A DNA stretch of 20,611 bases from Bacteroidales bacterium UBA5266. Lineage in GTDB: Bacteria > Bacteroidota > Bacteroidia > Bacteroidales > WCHB1-69. The DNA is taken from contig DHTG01000080.1 of the NCBI GenBank assembly GCA_002411545.1, positions 18,265 through 38,875 of the forward strand, read 5' to 3'. The notes under the pieces were generated by a model that saw only the letters and a list, made by a program, of their open reading frames with translations, was not told where the DNA came from and did no database searches. Of the stretch, positions 7,029-13,454 are shown in pieces (positions within the stretch are counted from its first letter, which is position 1; each line of letters opens with the position of its first letter). Both the position numbers and the translations under genes were made by a program.

Positions 7029-8540
7029 TTATTTTTTTTTCTTTAATTTTTTTAGTTTGATTCTTAAAACAGTTTCTTTGAAAGGGATTGAGCTTTTAAT
7101 TTCGAGGCTTCCATTGTGGTAGTTTTTTATAATTCTCTGAGCTAAAGTAAGTCCAAGTCCCCATCCTCTGTTTTTAGTAGTATAACCGGGTTTAAATATT
7201 TTTTTCTGTGCTTTGGAATCTATTCCTTTTCCGGTATCTTTTACATCAATTTCAATGTGTTTTTTTGTTTCCAATATACTAATGGTGATGGTTCCTTTGC
7301 CGTTCATGGCATCGACGGCATTTTTACATAGGTTTTCGATCACCCATTCGAAAAGATATTTATTGATTTCAATGATAATAGGTTTTTCCGGAAAATCGAT
7401 ATGGAATGCTATTTTAGAAGATGTTCTGGTTTTAAAATACGTAATAAAGTTAAGGATAACTTCTTGAATATTTTCTGCTCTCAGGTTAGGTGTTGATCCG
7501 ATTTTAGAAAAGCGTTGCGTAATGGTTTCCAGACGAGCAATGTCTTTTTCTATTTCGACTACTATATTGGGATTGATATTTTCACTACGTAGTATTTCGG
7601 TCCATGCCATGAGTGATGATAAGGGAGTGCCTAATTGATGGGCGGTTTCTTTTGACATACCTACCCAAATTTGATTTTTTTCGGAGCGCCATGCAAAGTT
7701 AAATAGGAGGTAAGCTATGGTGGTAAATATTAATACCAATATGATTTGAATGATGGGGAAAATGCGTAAATTTTTTAATATATAAGATTCTTGGTAAAAC
7801 ACATATCCTTCGTTGTTAAGTCCTATGGAAATTTTAATGGGAGGATTTTCCGATTGCATAGAGGCAATGCTCGCTTGCATGAAATTGCTGTCTTTGATGT
7901 AATATGGATTGATGTTTCCATAAGCTAAGATGTTTTTTTGTGTGGAATCCGTAACAATTACAGGAACCGAGGAGGAGTTTTCTACAATTTCGGAAATAAA
8001 AGATTCCAGCAAATCGTTTAACACATCCCTTAATTGCGTGTAAATATGCGATTCTTTGTAATACAGATACACGTAAAAGTTTTTATAGTAATTGATTGGA
8101 ATAACATTATAATTTTCTTTGTTTAATGCGTTGAAGAACTTTTCGGGGGTGTTTATGGTTTTCAAATATGCTTCATCCAGGTTTTTAGTGGCTGTAATAT
8201 TCCCATCTTTATCGGCTAAAATATATGGAATAGACTGATTATTGGATATAAGTTCAGTATAAAAAGAAATGTCTTCATGGCCGGTTGCCGTATTTATTCT
8301 TTGAAACGCTTTTGCCATCATTTCGGCTTTGTATTGTTCTTCAGCACGTACTTTTTCAAAAAAATCGTTAGTGTATTTTACCAAAGTCGCTTTACGTTGA
8401 ATGGCATTTGCCCAAATACTGACTTTATTTCTTTCGTCTTGGGCTATTTTTTCAATTAATATATCAGAATACCATATAGTTAACACAAACACTACTATGG
8501 CTGCAATAAATAAAGTCCATTTAGCATAAGACGTATTCAT
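7029..8540 (-). CDS. Membrane sensor histidine kinase
   Basis: The frame opens at 8585, but I choose the ATG at 8540-8538 (MNTSYAKWTLFIAAIVVFVL). The extra 15 residues are unlike a signal anchor, their ATG sits inside a hairpin, and a -7 box lies between the two ATGs. Numbering from 8585: transmembrane helix 1 about 23-39; extracytoplasmic sensor about 40-270 of no recognised family; helix 2 about 275-297; no HAMP domain; H-box AHQLGTPLSSL with phospho-acceptor His316; N-box NLCKNAVDAM (Asn418, Asn422); G1 DTGKGI (450-455); F-box FKPGYTTK; G2 GWGLGL (474-479). All kinase motifs are intact, so it should autophosphorylate and pass phosphate to an Asp of a response regulator. No response regulator is in the window, so it is an orphan here. 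The lysine-rich tail KKLKKKK ends the protein. Confidence 0.92.
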   Translation of the reverse strand: MNTSYAKWTLFIAAIVVFVLTIWYSDILIEKIAQDERNKVSIWANAIQRKATLVKYTNDFFEKVRAEEQYKAEMMAKAFQRINTATGHEDISFYTELISNNQSIPYILADKDGNITATKNLDEAYLKTINTPEKFFNALNKENYNVIPINYYKNFYVYLYYKESHIYTQLRDVLNDLLESFISEIVENSSSVPVIVTDSTQKNILAYGNINPYYIKDSNFMQASIASMQSENPPIKISIGLNNEGYVFYQESYILKNLRIFPIIQIILVLIFTTIAYLLFNFAWRSEKNQIWVGMSKETAHQLGTPLSSLMAWTEILRSENINPNIVVEIEKDIARLETITQRFSKIGSTPNLRAENIQEVILNFITYFKTRTSSKIAFHIDFPEKPIIIEINKYLFEWVIENLCKNAVDAMNGKGTITISILETKKHIEIDVKDTGKGIDSKAQKKIFKPGYTTKNRGWGLGLTLAQRIIKNYHNGSLEIKSSIPFKETVLRIKLKKLKKKK

Positions 8541-8559
8541 AGAGGTTATTTTTAAAATA

Positions 8560-8567
8560 CAAAGGTA
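8560..8567 (-). promoter_or_regulatory. Putative -7 box (TACCTTTG) for the kinase, inside a terminator arm
   Basis: The minus strand reads TACCTTTGTATTTT, an exact TAnnTTTG match about 20 nt before the chosen kinase ATG. It overlaps one arm of the 8561-8593 hairpin. Transcripts starting here could not use the upstream ATG at 8585, which supports the shorter kinase start. Confidence 0.45.
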
Positions 8568-8593
8568 AATGTTTTCATCAAACATTTACCTTT
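8561..8593 (-). terminator. Perfect 14-bp hairpin after the metal-handling module
   Basis: AAAGGTAAATGTTT (8561-8574) and AAACATTTACCTTT (8580-8593) are perfect reverse complements with a 5-nt loop. On the minus strand the stem is followed by GTATTTTAAAA, T-rich enough for an intrinsic terminator. It lies about 30 nt past the HMA gene's stop codon, where a terminator for the leftward metal operon is expected. Alternatively it is an operator for the kinase promoter that shares its arm. Confidence 0.6.
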
Positions 8594-8623
8594 ATCGCAT
8601 ATTTTTTTTCAGAATGTACAAGA

Positions 8624-8968
8624 TTACTCTTTCGTGCATTCACTTTTTTGCTGTTGACTATTATCAATTTTCATATGATCAGCATCATATCCCAATGTAT
8701 TAATAAATCGTCGGATGTTTTCAGGCGTAGTTTTGTTTGTGTTGTAAATTACCGTTACTTTGGCTGTTGAGATTTCATAGGTCACATCTTTTATGCCTTT
8801 TTCAAAGGCAAGTCCTTTTTCGATTTTGTTTTTGCAGGATTCGCAGTGGCCGTTAGTTTGTATGATAAGGGTGTCAATTTTTTTATGAGTAGTTTCTGTT
8901 TGTTGCGCTTTTAGTGCGTAACTGAATGTCATGCATGCTATTATGCTGATTAAAAATTTGATTCTCAT
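8624..8968 (-). CDS. Periplasmic heavy-metal-associated (HMA) domain protein
   Basis: This 114-residue protein has an export signal (MRIKFLISIIACMTFSYALKAQ) and one ferredoxin-like HMA domain (about 31-98). The metal-binding loop NGHCESCKNKIEKGL has Cys42 and Cys45, the CxxC that binds Cu(I) or another soft metal in CopZ, MerP and Atx1. The end of the fold is marked by FINTLGYDAD. The leading GH replaces the usual GM before the first cysteine. Being exported, it is likely a periplasmic metal carrier or scavenger. It is the third gene of the module (28 nt after the receptor) and probably passes to or receives metal from that uptake system. The metal is inferred to be copper, not shown. Confidence 0.9.
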   Translation of the reverse strand: MRIKFLISIIACMTFSYALKAQQTETTHKKIDTLIIQTNGHCESCKNKIEKGLAFEKGIKDVTYEISTAKVTVIYNTNKTTPENIRRFINTLGYDADHMKIDNSQQQKSECTKE

Positions 8969-8996
8969 TTGATTTTATATTTTAATGGTTTAGATA

Positions 8997-11219
8997 TTAT
9001 TTTAAGGTTAATCTCAATCCGGTATATATCATGATGCCGTCGATAGGTCCCCAGATAATGGATGAATCGAAATATTCACCGAAGGGATCTTCGGCAGCGA
9101 TAATTGGATGGTGTTGTTTATAATTAGTTAGGTTTTCTGCTCCCACATAGATATCGATGTATTTAAATTTTTTGGTGATTTGTGCATTCAAGGTAAAGAA
9201 ATTCGGCGAGTAATCGGCTCTTTGGTAGGCAAGGGGATTGCTAGCTGTGGCGGGTAGCCGTTGTTTCCCATGAAATTGTCCGCTTACTGTGAATTTCCAT
9301 TTTTCGAATTTAGTGGCATAGGATAGACTGAGCAATGCTTTGTGTTTACTGTTCAGGGTTTTTTCCATGAGTTTGCCATCAAGTTCTTGTCTTACGTAAT
9401 TAAAACGGTATGCACTTATGATTTCCCAGCCTTTGAAAGGATATAACATCCATTCGATTTGTGCGGAATGGGCAAAAGACTGACTCCCATTTAAATTGTA
9501 GAAGTAAACCTTTTGTGGATTGCGGTCTACGTTTACTATGGTTTGTTGGTTGAAATGGGTGTAAAAATAATCCAGGATTACAGTCGATTCTTTTCCTTTT
9601 ATTTTAAAGGTTTGGGTTATGCTTGCTCCTGCATTCCAGGCTTCTTCCGCCTTTATATCTTCTTCGATGACGAAAACGCGGGAAGTATTCATAAGCGAAG
9701 TATTTTCGATATATAGATTAGGAGCACGATAGCCTTTGCCGATCGATAGTCGCAAAGAGGTATGATTCAGCATTTGCCATTTCATATGTAAACGCGGGGT
9801 AAGGAAAAATCCATACAGATTGTGTACATCGCCTCGTAGACCGGCTATAACTATAAATTTATCATCTAAAATATAACTGTATTGTGCGAAAATCCCCGGA
9901 ACGGATTCTATGCGTAGGCTGTTGCTATCGTTGAAGCTTTCGTTGTAACCATCGATTTGGTAGCTCATACCTACATCGATTTTGTGATGCTCTTTTTTGT
10001 CTATAAAGTTTTCATAGAAAATGTTGGCGTAAGCGCTTAATTGTTGGCTATGTAAACTCTTCAAGCCGTAGAAAGCATCAAAATCATGATATGTAAACGA
10101 TAGGATACTGGCTAAGCTTTCGTGTTTACCTGGTAACAACAGACCATTTTTCGAAATGATATTCATCCGATGCGTTTGAATACCTAAACCATAGGCCTTT
10201 GTGCTGAGGTGGTCCTTCTGTTTATCGAAATCCATTTGTCCACCTTCACGGTTTTCGTAAAGATAAGATATCAGCGTTCTTCCTTCCATTTTGTTGGGGA
10301 TGGAGTAATCCCAGCGATTCATGAAATTAAGTTGAGTATTCAAGGGTGAGTCGATAAAACCATCGGTATTGTGGTCGGATTTTAAAAATTGATTTTCGAA
10401 ATGGAACAAAAACATGCTACTGCTGTTTTCTTTGATTTGAAAGCGTGTGTTTAGGTTCAATTCCGTTTTTAACATACTGTTCAGAAATACATTGACAAAT
10501 AATTTTTCTTTATTCGTTTCTGGTTTTTTATAATTGACATCTATCTGTCCGGTGATAGATTCATAGCCATTGATAACGGAAGCGGTTCCTTTAGAGATAT
10601 TTATAGCTTCCATCCAGGAACCAGGTATATACATCAAACCGAAAGGAGCAGCCAGCCCTCGTATATAGGGTGTGTTTTCCAACATGATTTGTGTATAGAT
10701 ACCGGCTAAACCAAGCATTTGTATTTGTTTTGCTCCGCTTATAGCATCGGAATAGCTCACATCTACGCTGATAGTACTTTCAAAACTTTCCGAAAGATTA
10801 CAACAGGCGGCCTTACGAAGTCCCTCCGTAGTGATGCGCTGGCTGAGTATCGGACGAGATGATATATAGGTCGATTCATTGCTCGTAATGGTAACTCCAC
10901 TCAATTCTTTTCCTTTTTGCAGGATGAGTTCAAGTATTGTTTGATCTTTATCAATCAGCACGGTGTCGCTTTGATAGCCGATGAAACTGATTATCAAGTG
11001 TCTTTCTTGGTTTTTCCTGGGTATGATAAATCTGCCGTGACTATCGCTGATGCTTCCAATACTTGTGTTTTGCCAATAAATGGTCGCTCCGGCTAAGACT
11101 TGTTTTTTTTCGTCTTCGTTGATTTCGTAAAGGGTGCCTTCGAGTTGTTGTCCGTATATAGTATGGCTTGTTAGGATTAGTAATAGGATTATACCTATAT
11201 GATTAATGAGTTTATGCAT
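8997..11219 (-). CDS. TonB-dependent receptor of a metal-handling module
   Basis: This 740-residue outer-membrane transporter has a signal peptide (about 1-24), a carboxypeptidase-regulatory-like domain (about 25-100), a plug (about 118-232) and a beta-barrel ending in a C-terminal strand GLRLTLK. Near the plug start is AACCNLSESFE (Cys139-Cys140), and the plug contains QMLGLAGIYTQIMLENTPYI and GYESITGQIDVNYKKPE, patterns of a Bacteroidota receptor subgroup found beside HMA-domain proteins. The barrel has the GYRAPNLYIE motif seen in most family members. The flanking Cys/His-rich HYC_CC_PP-like and HMA genes point to a heavy-metal cargo, most likely copper. The cargo is inferred from context only. 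A dyad and a possible promoter precede it (11240-11281). Confidence 0.92.
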   Translation of the reverse strand: MHKLINHIGIILLLILTSHTIYGQQLEGTLYEINEDEKKQVLAGATIYWQNTSIGSISDSHGRFIIPRKNQERHLIISFIGYQSDTVLIDKDQTILELILQKGKELSGVTITSNESTYISSRPILSQRITTEGLRKAACCNLSESFESTISVDVSYSDAISGAKQIQMLGLAGIYTQIMLENTPYIRGLAAPFGLMYIPGSWMEAINISKGTASVINGYESITGQIDVNYKKPETNKEKLFVNVFLNSMLKTELNLNTRFQIKENSSSMFLFHFENQFLKSDHNTDGFIDSPLNTQLNFMNRWDYSIPNKMEGRTLISYLYENREGGQMDFDKQKDHLSTKAYGLGIQTHRMNIISKNGLLLPGKHESLASILSFTYHDFDAFYGLKSLHSQQLSAYANIFYENFIDKKEHHKIDVGMSYQIDGYNESFNDSNSLRIESVPGIFAQYSYILDDKFIVIAGLRGDVHNLYGFFLTPRLHMKWQMLNHTSLRLSIGKGYRAPNLYIENTSLMNTSRVFVIEEDIKAEEAWNAGASITQTFKIKGKESTVILDYFYTHFNQQTIVNVDRNPQKVYFYNLNGSQSFAHSAQIEWMLYPFKGWEIISAYRFNYVRQELDGKLMEKTLNSKHKALLSLSYATKFEKWKFTVSGQFHGKQRLPATASNPLAYQRADYSPNFFTLNAQITKKFKYIDIYVGAENLTNYKQHHPIIAAEDPFGEYFDSSIIWGPIDGIMIYTGLRLTLK

Positions 11220-11239
11220 TTTTTTTACGTTTAATTAAT

Positions 11240-11268
11240 GATATACTAATTGTACTTAATGATGTCAA
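11240..11268 (-). promoter_or_regulatory. Possible TTGACA-17-TATATC promoter before the receptor
   Basis: On the minus strand, TTGACA (11268-11263) is followed after exactly 17 nt by TATATC (11245-11240), about 20 nt before the receptor's ATG. This is a good E. coli-type sigma-70 promoter but unlike the usual Bacteroidota TTTG/TAnnTTTG. In AT-rich DNA such matches arise by chance, so confidence is low. Confidence 0.3.
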
Positions 11269-11281
11269 AACTTGTTTGACA
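11263..11281. promoter_or_regulatory. TGTCAAA-N5-TTTGACA dyad (operator candidate)
   Basis: This is a perfect 7-bp inverted repeat with spacer ACTTG in the 91-nt gap between the HYC_CC_PP-like gene and the receptor. It covers the possible -35 TTGACA, a position where a repressor would block transcription. No T-tract follows, so a terminator is less likely. No matching regulator gene is in the window. Confidence 0.45.
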
Positions 11282-11310
11282 CAAAATTTAAAGTAAAGAT
11301 AGTGTATTAA

Positions 11311-11814
11311 TTAAGCGTAAAGGGTTTGTTGATGGGTGGCAATGAGGTATAAAGAACCGCCTTGTTTCAAGGGAGGGATTTCCCCTAAAGGAGGTTTTTT
11401 GTCAACGGTATGAATGAGTTCTTGATGCCATTCACTCACAAGATCGAAGTCTGTAAGTTCTATAGGAAGAGAGTGAAATGCATACAAACTATAAGCTTCG
11501 GGTAAGTGATATAAAAAGGCTAGTTTAAAATATTTAAAATTAGTAATGCAACAATGGTTGTGGCAATGTGTTTTTTGATCTGTTTTATGCGTTGTCAGGT
11601 CGGAACAGCACGCGGAAGTATGATTCGTTTCCGATGTGTTATTTGCATGATGATGTTCATAAGCCGAGGCTTCGCAACAATCGGGATGATGTAAGAGGTA
11701 AATTTTATTGGTTTGGCAGTGTTCACAATGATGTATCGAAAAACAAATACCGACGCTGTAGGTAACGAATATCGTTAAGGCGCATAGGGTAAATATTTTT
11801 CGAAATAATTTCAT
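11311..11814 (-). CDS. HYC_CC_PP-like Cys/His-rich exported protein
   Basis: This 167-residue protein has an N-terminal membrane segment or signal (about 5-24). It then carries a dense metal-binding region: HHCEHC (28-33), LHHPDCCE (41-48), HHH (54-56), ACC (68-70) and HCHNHCC (83-89). There are 10 Cys and 13 His between residues 24 and 89. It ends in a hydrophobic tail after a Pro-Pro motif (KKPPLGEIPPL). The pattern matches the Bacteroidota HYC_CC_PP family, found beside TonB receptors and HMA proteins; a soft-metal (copper) binding role is inferred. It is the promoter-proximal gene of the module and divergent from rpsP. Oddity: residues about 140-154 are encoded by a palindromic DNA insert (11355-11396). 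The exact cleavage site and topology are uncertain. Confidence 0.8.
   Translation of the reverse strand: MKLFRKIFTLCALTIFVTYSVGICFSIHHCEHCQTNKIYLLHHPDCCEASAYEHHHANNTSETNHTSACCSDLTTHKTDQKTHCHNHCCITNFKYFKLAFLYHLPEAYSLYAFHSLPIELTDFDLVSEWHQELIHTVDKKPPLGEIPPLKQGGSLYLIATHQQTLYA
11355..11396. repeat. Palindromic GC-rich repeat inside the HYC_CC_PP-like gene
   Basis: This 42-bp block has ends AACCGCC and GGAGGTT (inverted with one mismatch) and an internal CCTTG-TTT-CAAGG hairpin, with runs such as GGGAGGG and CCCCT foreign to the surrounding AT-rich DNA. The edge GCCTTGTTTC also occurs beside the RHS relic (about 89-99). Forty-two is divisible by three, so the reading frame is kept and the block encodes KPPLGEIPPLKQGGS. 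Confidence 0.5.
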
Positions 11815-12047
11815 TCTTTTCCTTTGATGGTAAAATTACGTTTAAAAATATACAAAATACGTTCCAAAAATCATTTAAATGCCATTCTTTGTACAAAAAA
11901 AATGCTTCTATGCTTCAATTTTCCATTTCATTTGTCTTGCTTTCCCGAAGGCTTAAGCTATAAGATATTAACATCCAAAAAGATATTAAATGAAAGTGAA
12001 AACAAAAAAAATAACACATAAAATGAAAATGGTAAGCGAAAAATTAC

Positions 12048-12055
12048 GATATTTG
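12048..12055 (+). promoter_or_regulatory. Putative -7 box (GATATTTG) for rpsP-rimM
   Basis: GATATTTGCAC differs from TAnnTTTG at one base and lies 45 nt before the rpsP ATG. The same TTTGCAC tail follows the box at 13418. The rest of the 285-nt divergent gap (11815-12099) is AT-rich, with a weak 65-codon frame I do not accept as a gene. Confidence 0.35.
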
Positions 12056-12099
12056 CACACTCAAAAAAATTAATAAATAAAACATAAAAAAAGATATTT

Positions 12100-12762
12100 A
12101 TGCCAGCAAGAATCAGATTACAAAGGCGTGGTAAAAAGAAACAAGCTTTTTATCATATAGTCGTAGCGGATGGTCGAGCACCTCGAGATGGGCGTTTTAT
12201 TGAAAAGATTGGAACGTATAATCCTTTGACCATTCCTGCAAGCATTGAATTAAATTTTGAACGAGCTCTTTATTGGGTTAATTGTGGTGTACAGCCCAGT
12301 GAAACCGTACGTGCTATTTTACGCAGGGAAGGTGTTTATATGAAAAAACATTTAATGGGAGGCGTTCAAAAAGGAGCTTTCGACGAAGCAGAAGCCAACA
12401 AACGTTTTGAAACATGGAAAACGGAAAAACTTCGTAAAATCAGTGATTATAAACTCGAAGTGTTGAATAAGAACAAATCGGAAGCCAAACAACGTTTAGA
12501 GGTTGAGAATAAAGTGAAAGAAGCCAAAGAAGCTATATTGAACGAAAAGCGTATGGCTGAAATGGAAAAAGAGCGTAAAATAAAAGAAGAAGCCGAAGCC
12601 AAAGCCGCTGCCGAAAGAGCTGAAAAAGAAGCTCAAAAAGCTGCTGAAGCCGAAACTGCTGCTGAACAACCGGCAGATAATCAAGAAGCACCCGCTGAAT
12701 CTATCGAAGCTCCGGAAGAAAATACAGAAATCAAAGACGAAAATACCGAAAAAGCAGAATAA
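12100..12762 (+). CDS. rpsP: 30S ribosomal protein S16 with long charged C-terminal extension
   Basis: The N-terminal ~80 residues are S16: MPARIRLQRRGKKKQAFYHI, VVADGRAPRDGRFIEKIGTYNP, then the WVNCGVQPSETVRAILRREG block. S16 binds 16S rRNA and is needed for 30S assembly. Bacterial S16 is usually about 80-90 residues; this one is 220. After a linker (80-110) it continues with a Lys/Glu/Ala-rich segment predicted to be a long helix or coiled coil (about 110-190), then an acidic Pro/Glu-rich disordered tail (about 190-220). Extended S16 is usual in Bacteroidota, though this is on the long side. The start fits the conserved MPARIRL. rimM begins 2 nt after its stop codon, so translation is probably coupled. 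Confidence 0.97.
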   Translation: MPARIRLQRRGKKKQAFYHIVVADGRAPRDGRFIEKIGTYNPLTIPASIELNFERALYWVNCGVQPSETVRAILRREGVYMKKHLMGGVQKGAFDEAEANKRFETWKTEKLRKISDYKLEVLNKNKSEAKQRLEVENKVKEAKEAILNEKRMAEMEKERKIKEEAEAKAAAERAEKEAQKAAEAETAAEQPADNQEAPAESIEAPEENTEIKDENTEKAE

Positions 12763-12764
12763 AT

Positions 12765-13298
12765 ATGCTTGAGGGGTATTTTTATTTAGGTAAAATTACC
12801 AAAGTCTTTGGATTAAAAGGTGAACTATTGGTTTATCTTGATACGGATGAACTGGAAAAATATAAAAGCATGGAATCGGTTTTTTTTGAAATCAACGAAG
12901 AACCGGTTCCTTTTTTTATAGCATCTATAAAGTATAAATCCGATAACCAATTTATTGTTCAATTTGAAGATATAGATGCGCAAGAAGCCATGCAATACGT
13001 AAACACCTCATTGTATTTGCCCTTGAGTGAATTGCCTCCTCTAACAGGAAACAAATTCTATTACCATGAAGTGAAAGGTTTTAGAATAATCGATGCCGTT
13101 TACGGAGATGTTGGCACTTGTGAAACTGTACTCGAATATCCACACCAAGCCGTCTTTCAAATTTTACATCCTAAAGGGGAAATCCTTATCCCTATTGTCG
13201 ATAAAATCATACAAAAAGTAGATAGAATCAACAAAAGAATATACATAGAAGCTCCCGATGGATTGATAGATGTATATATTGGAAATCAAGTAAAATAA
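12765..13298 (+). CDS. rimM: Ribosome maturation factor RimM
   Basis: This 177-residue protein has the RimM N-terminal barrel (YLGKITKVFGLKGELLVYL, about residues 6-24) and a C-terminal PRC-barrel (about 100-172, including KFYYHEVKGFRIID, QAVFQILHPKGEILIPIVD and DGLIDVY). RimM binds S19 and 30S precursors and helps mature the 16S rRNA 3' domain. Its length matches the family. It follows rpsP by 2 nt, the conserved rpsP-rimM pairing; trmD and rplS, neighbours in many bacteria, do not follow here. The 156-nt gap after it shows no good terminator, only an imperfect CATATTTCCA/TGGAATATATG dyad. Confidence 0.96.
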   Translation: MLEGYFYLGKITKVFGLKGELLVYLDTDELEKYKSMESVFFEINEEPVPFFIASIKYKSDNQFIVQFEDIDAQEAMQYVNTSLYLPLSELPPLTGNKFYYHEVKGFRIIDAVYGDVGTCETVLEYPHQAVFQILHPKGEILIPIVDKIIQKVDRINKRIYIEAPDGLIDVYIGNQVK

Positions 13299-13417
13299 AA
13301 GAATAGTATCCTTTTCTTACATATTTCCATGTGAATTGATTTTTGCTTGGAATATATGGTCTATAATACTTTTAGCGTTTTTTTTTGATGAATTAACAGT
13401 TTTATATTTTTTTTTAA

Positions 13418-13425
13418 TACATTTG
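13418..13425 (+). promoter_or_regulatory. Putative -7 box (TACATTTG) for the MORN/DUF3857/S8 run
   Basis: TACATTTGCAC fits TAnnTTTG exactly, 37 nt before ATG 13455. It is the only good promoter box seen before the three-gene run, consistent with one transcript. No clear -33 element is visible. Confidence 0.5.
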
Positions 13426-13454
13426 CACATTATTTCATTCTTTAAAAATTTTAA

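Noticed and set aside
8541..8585. Upstream ATG of the kinase frame at 8585
   Set aside because: It lies inside the terminator-like hairpin and upstream of the -7 box, and the encoded MFDENIYLCILKITS is unlike a membrane anchor start.
11824..12021. A 65-codon plus-strand open frame in the gap before rpsP
   Set aside because: No recognisable family, promoter or protein-like composition; the gap is AT-rich and is better explained as divergent regulatory DNA.
12496..12684. Minus-strand open frame rich in Phe/Ser opposite rpsP
   Set aside because: It is the antisense reading of the Lys/Glu/Ala-rich S16 tail and has no independent support.
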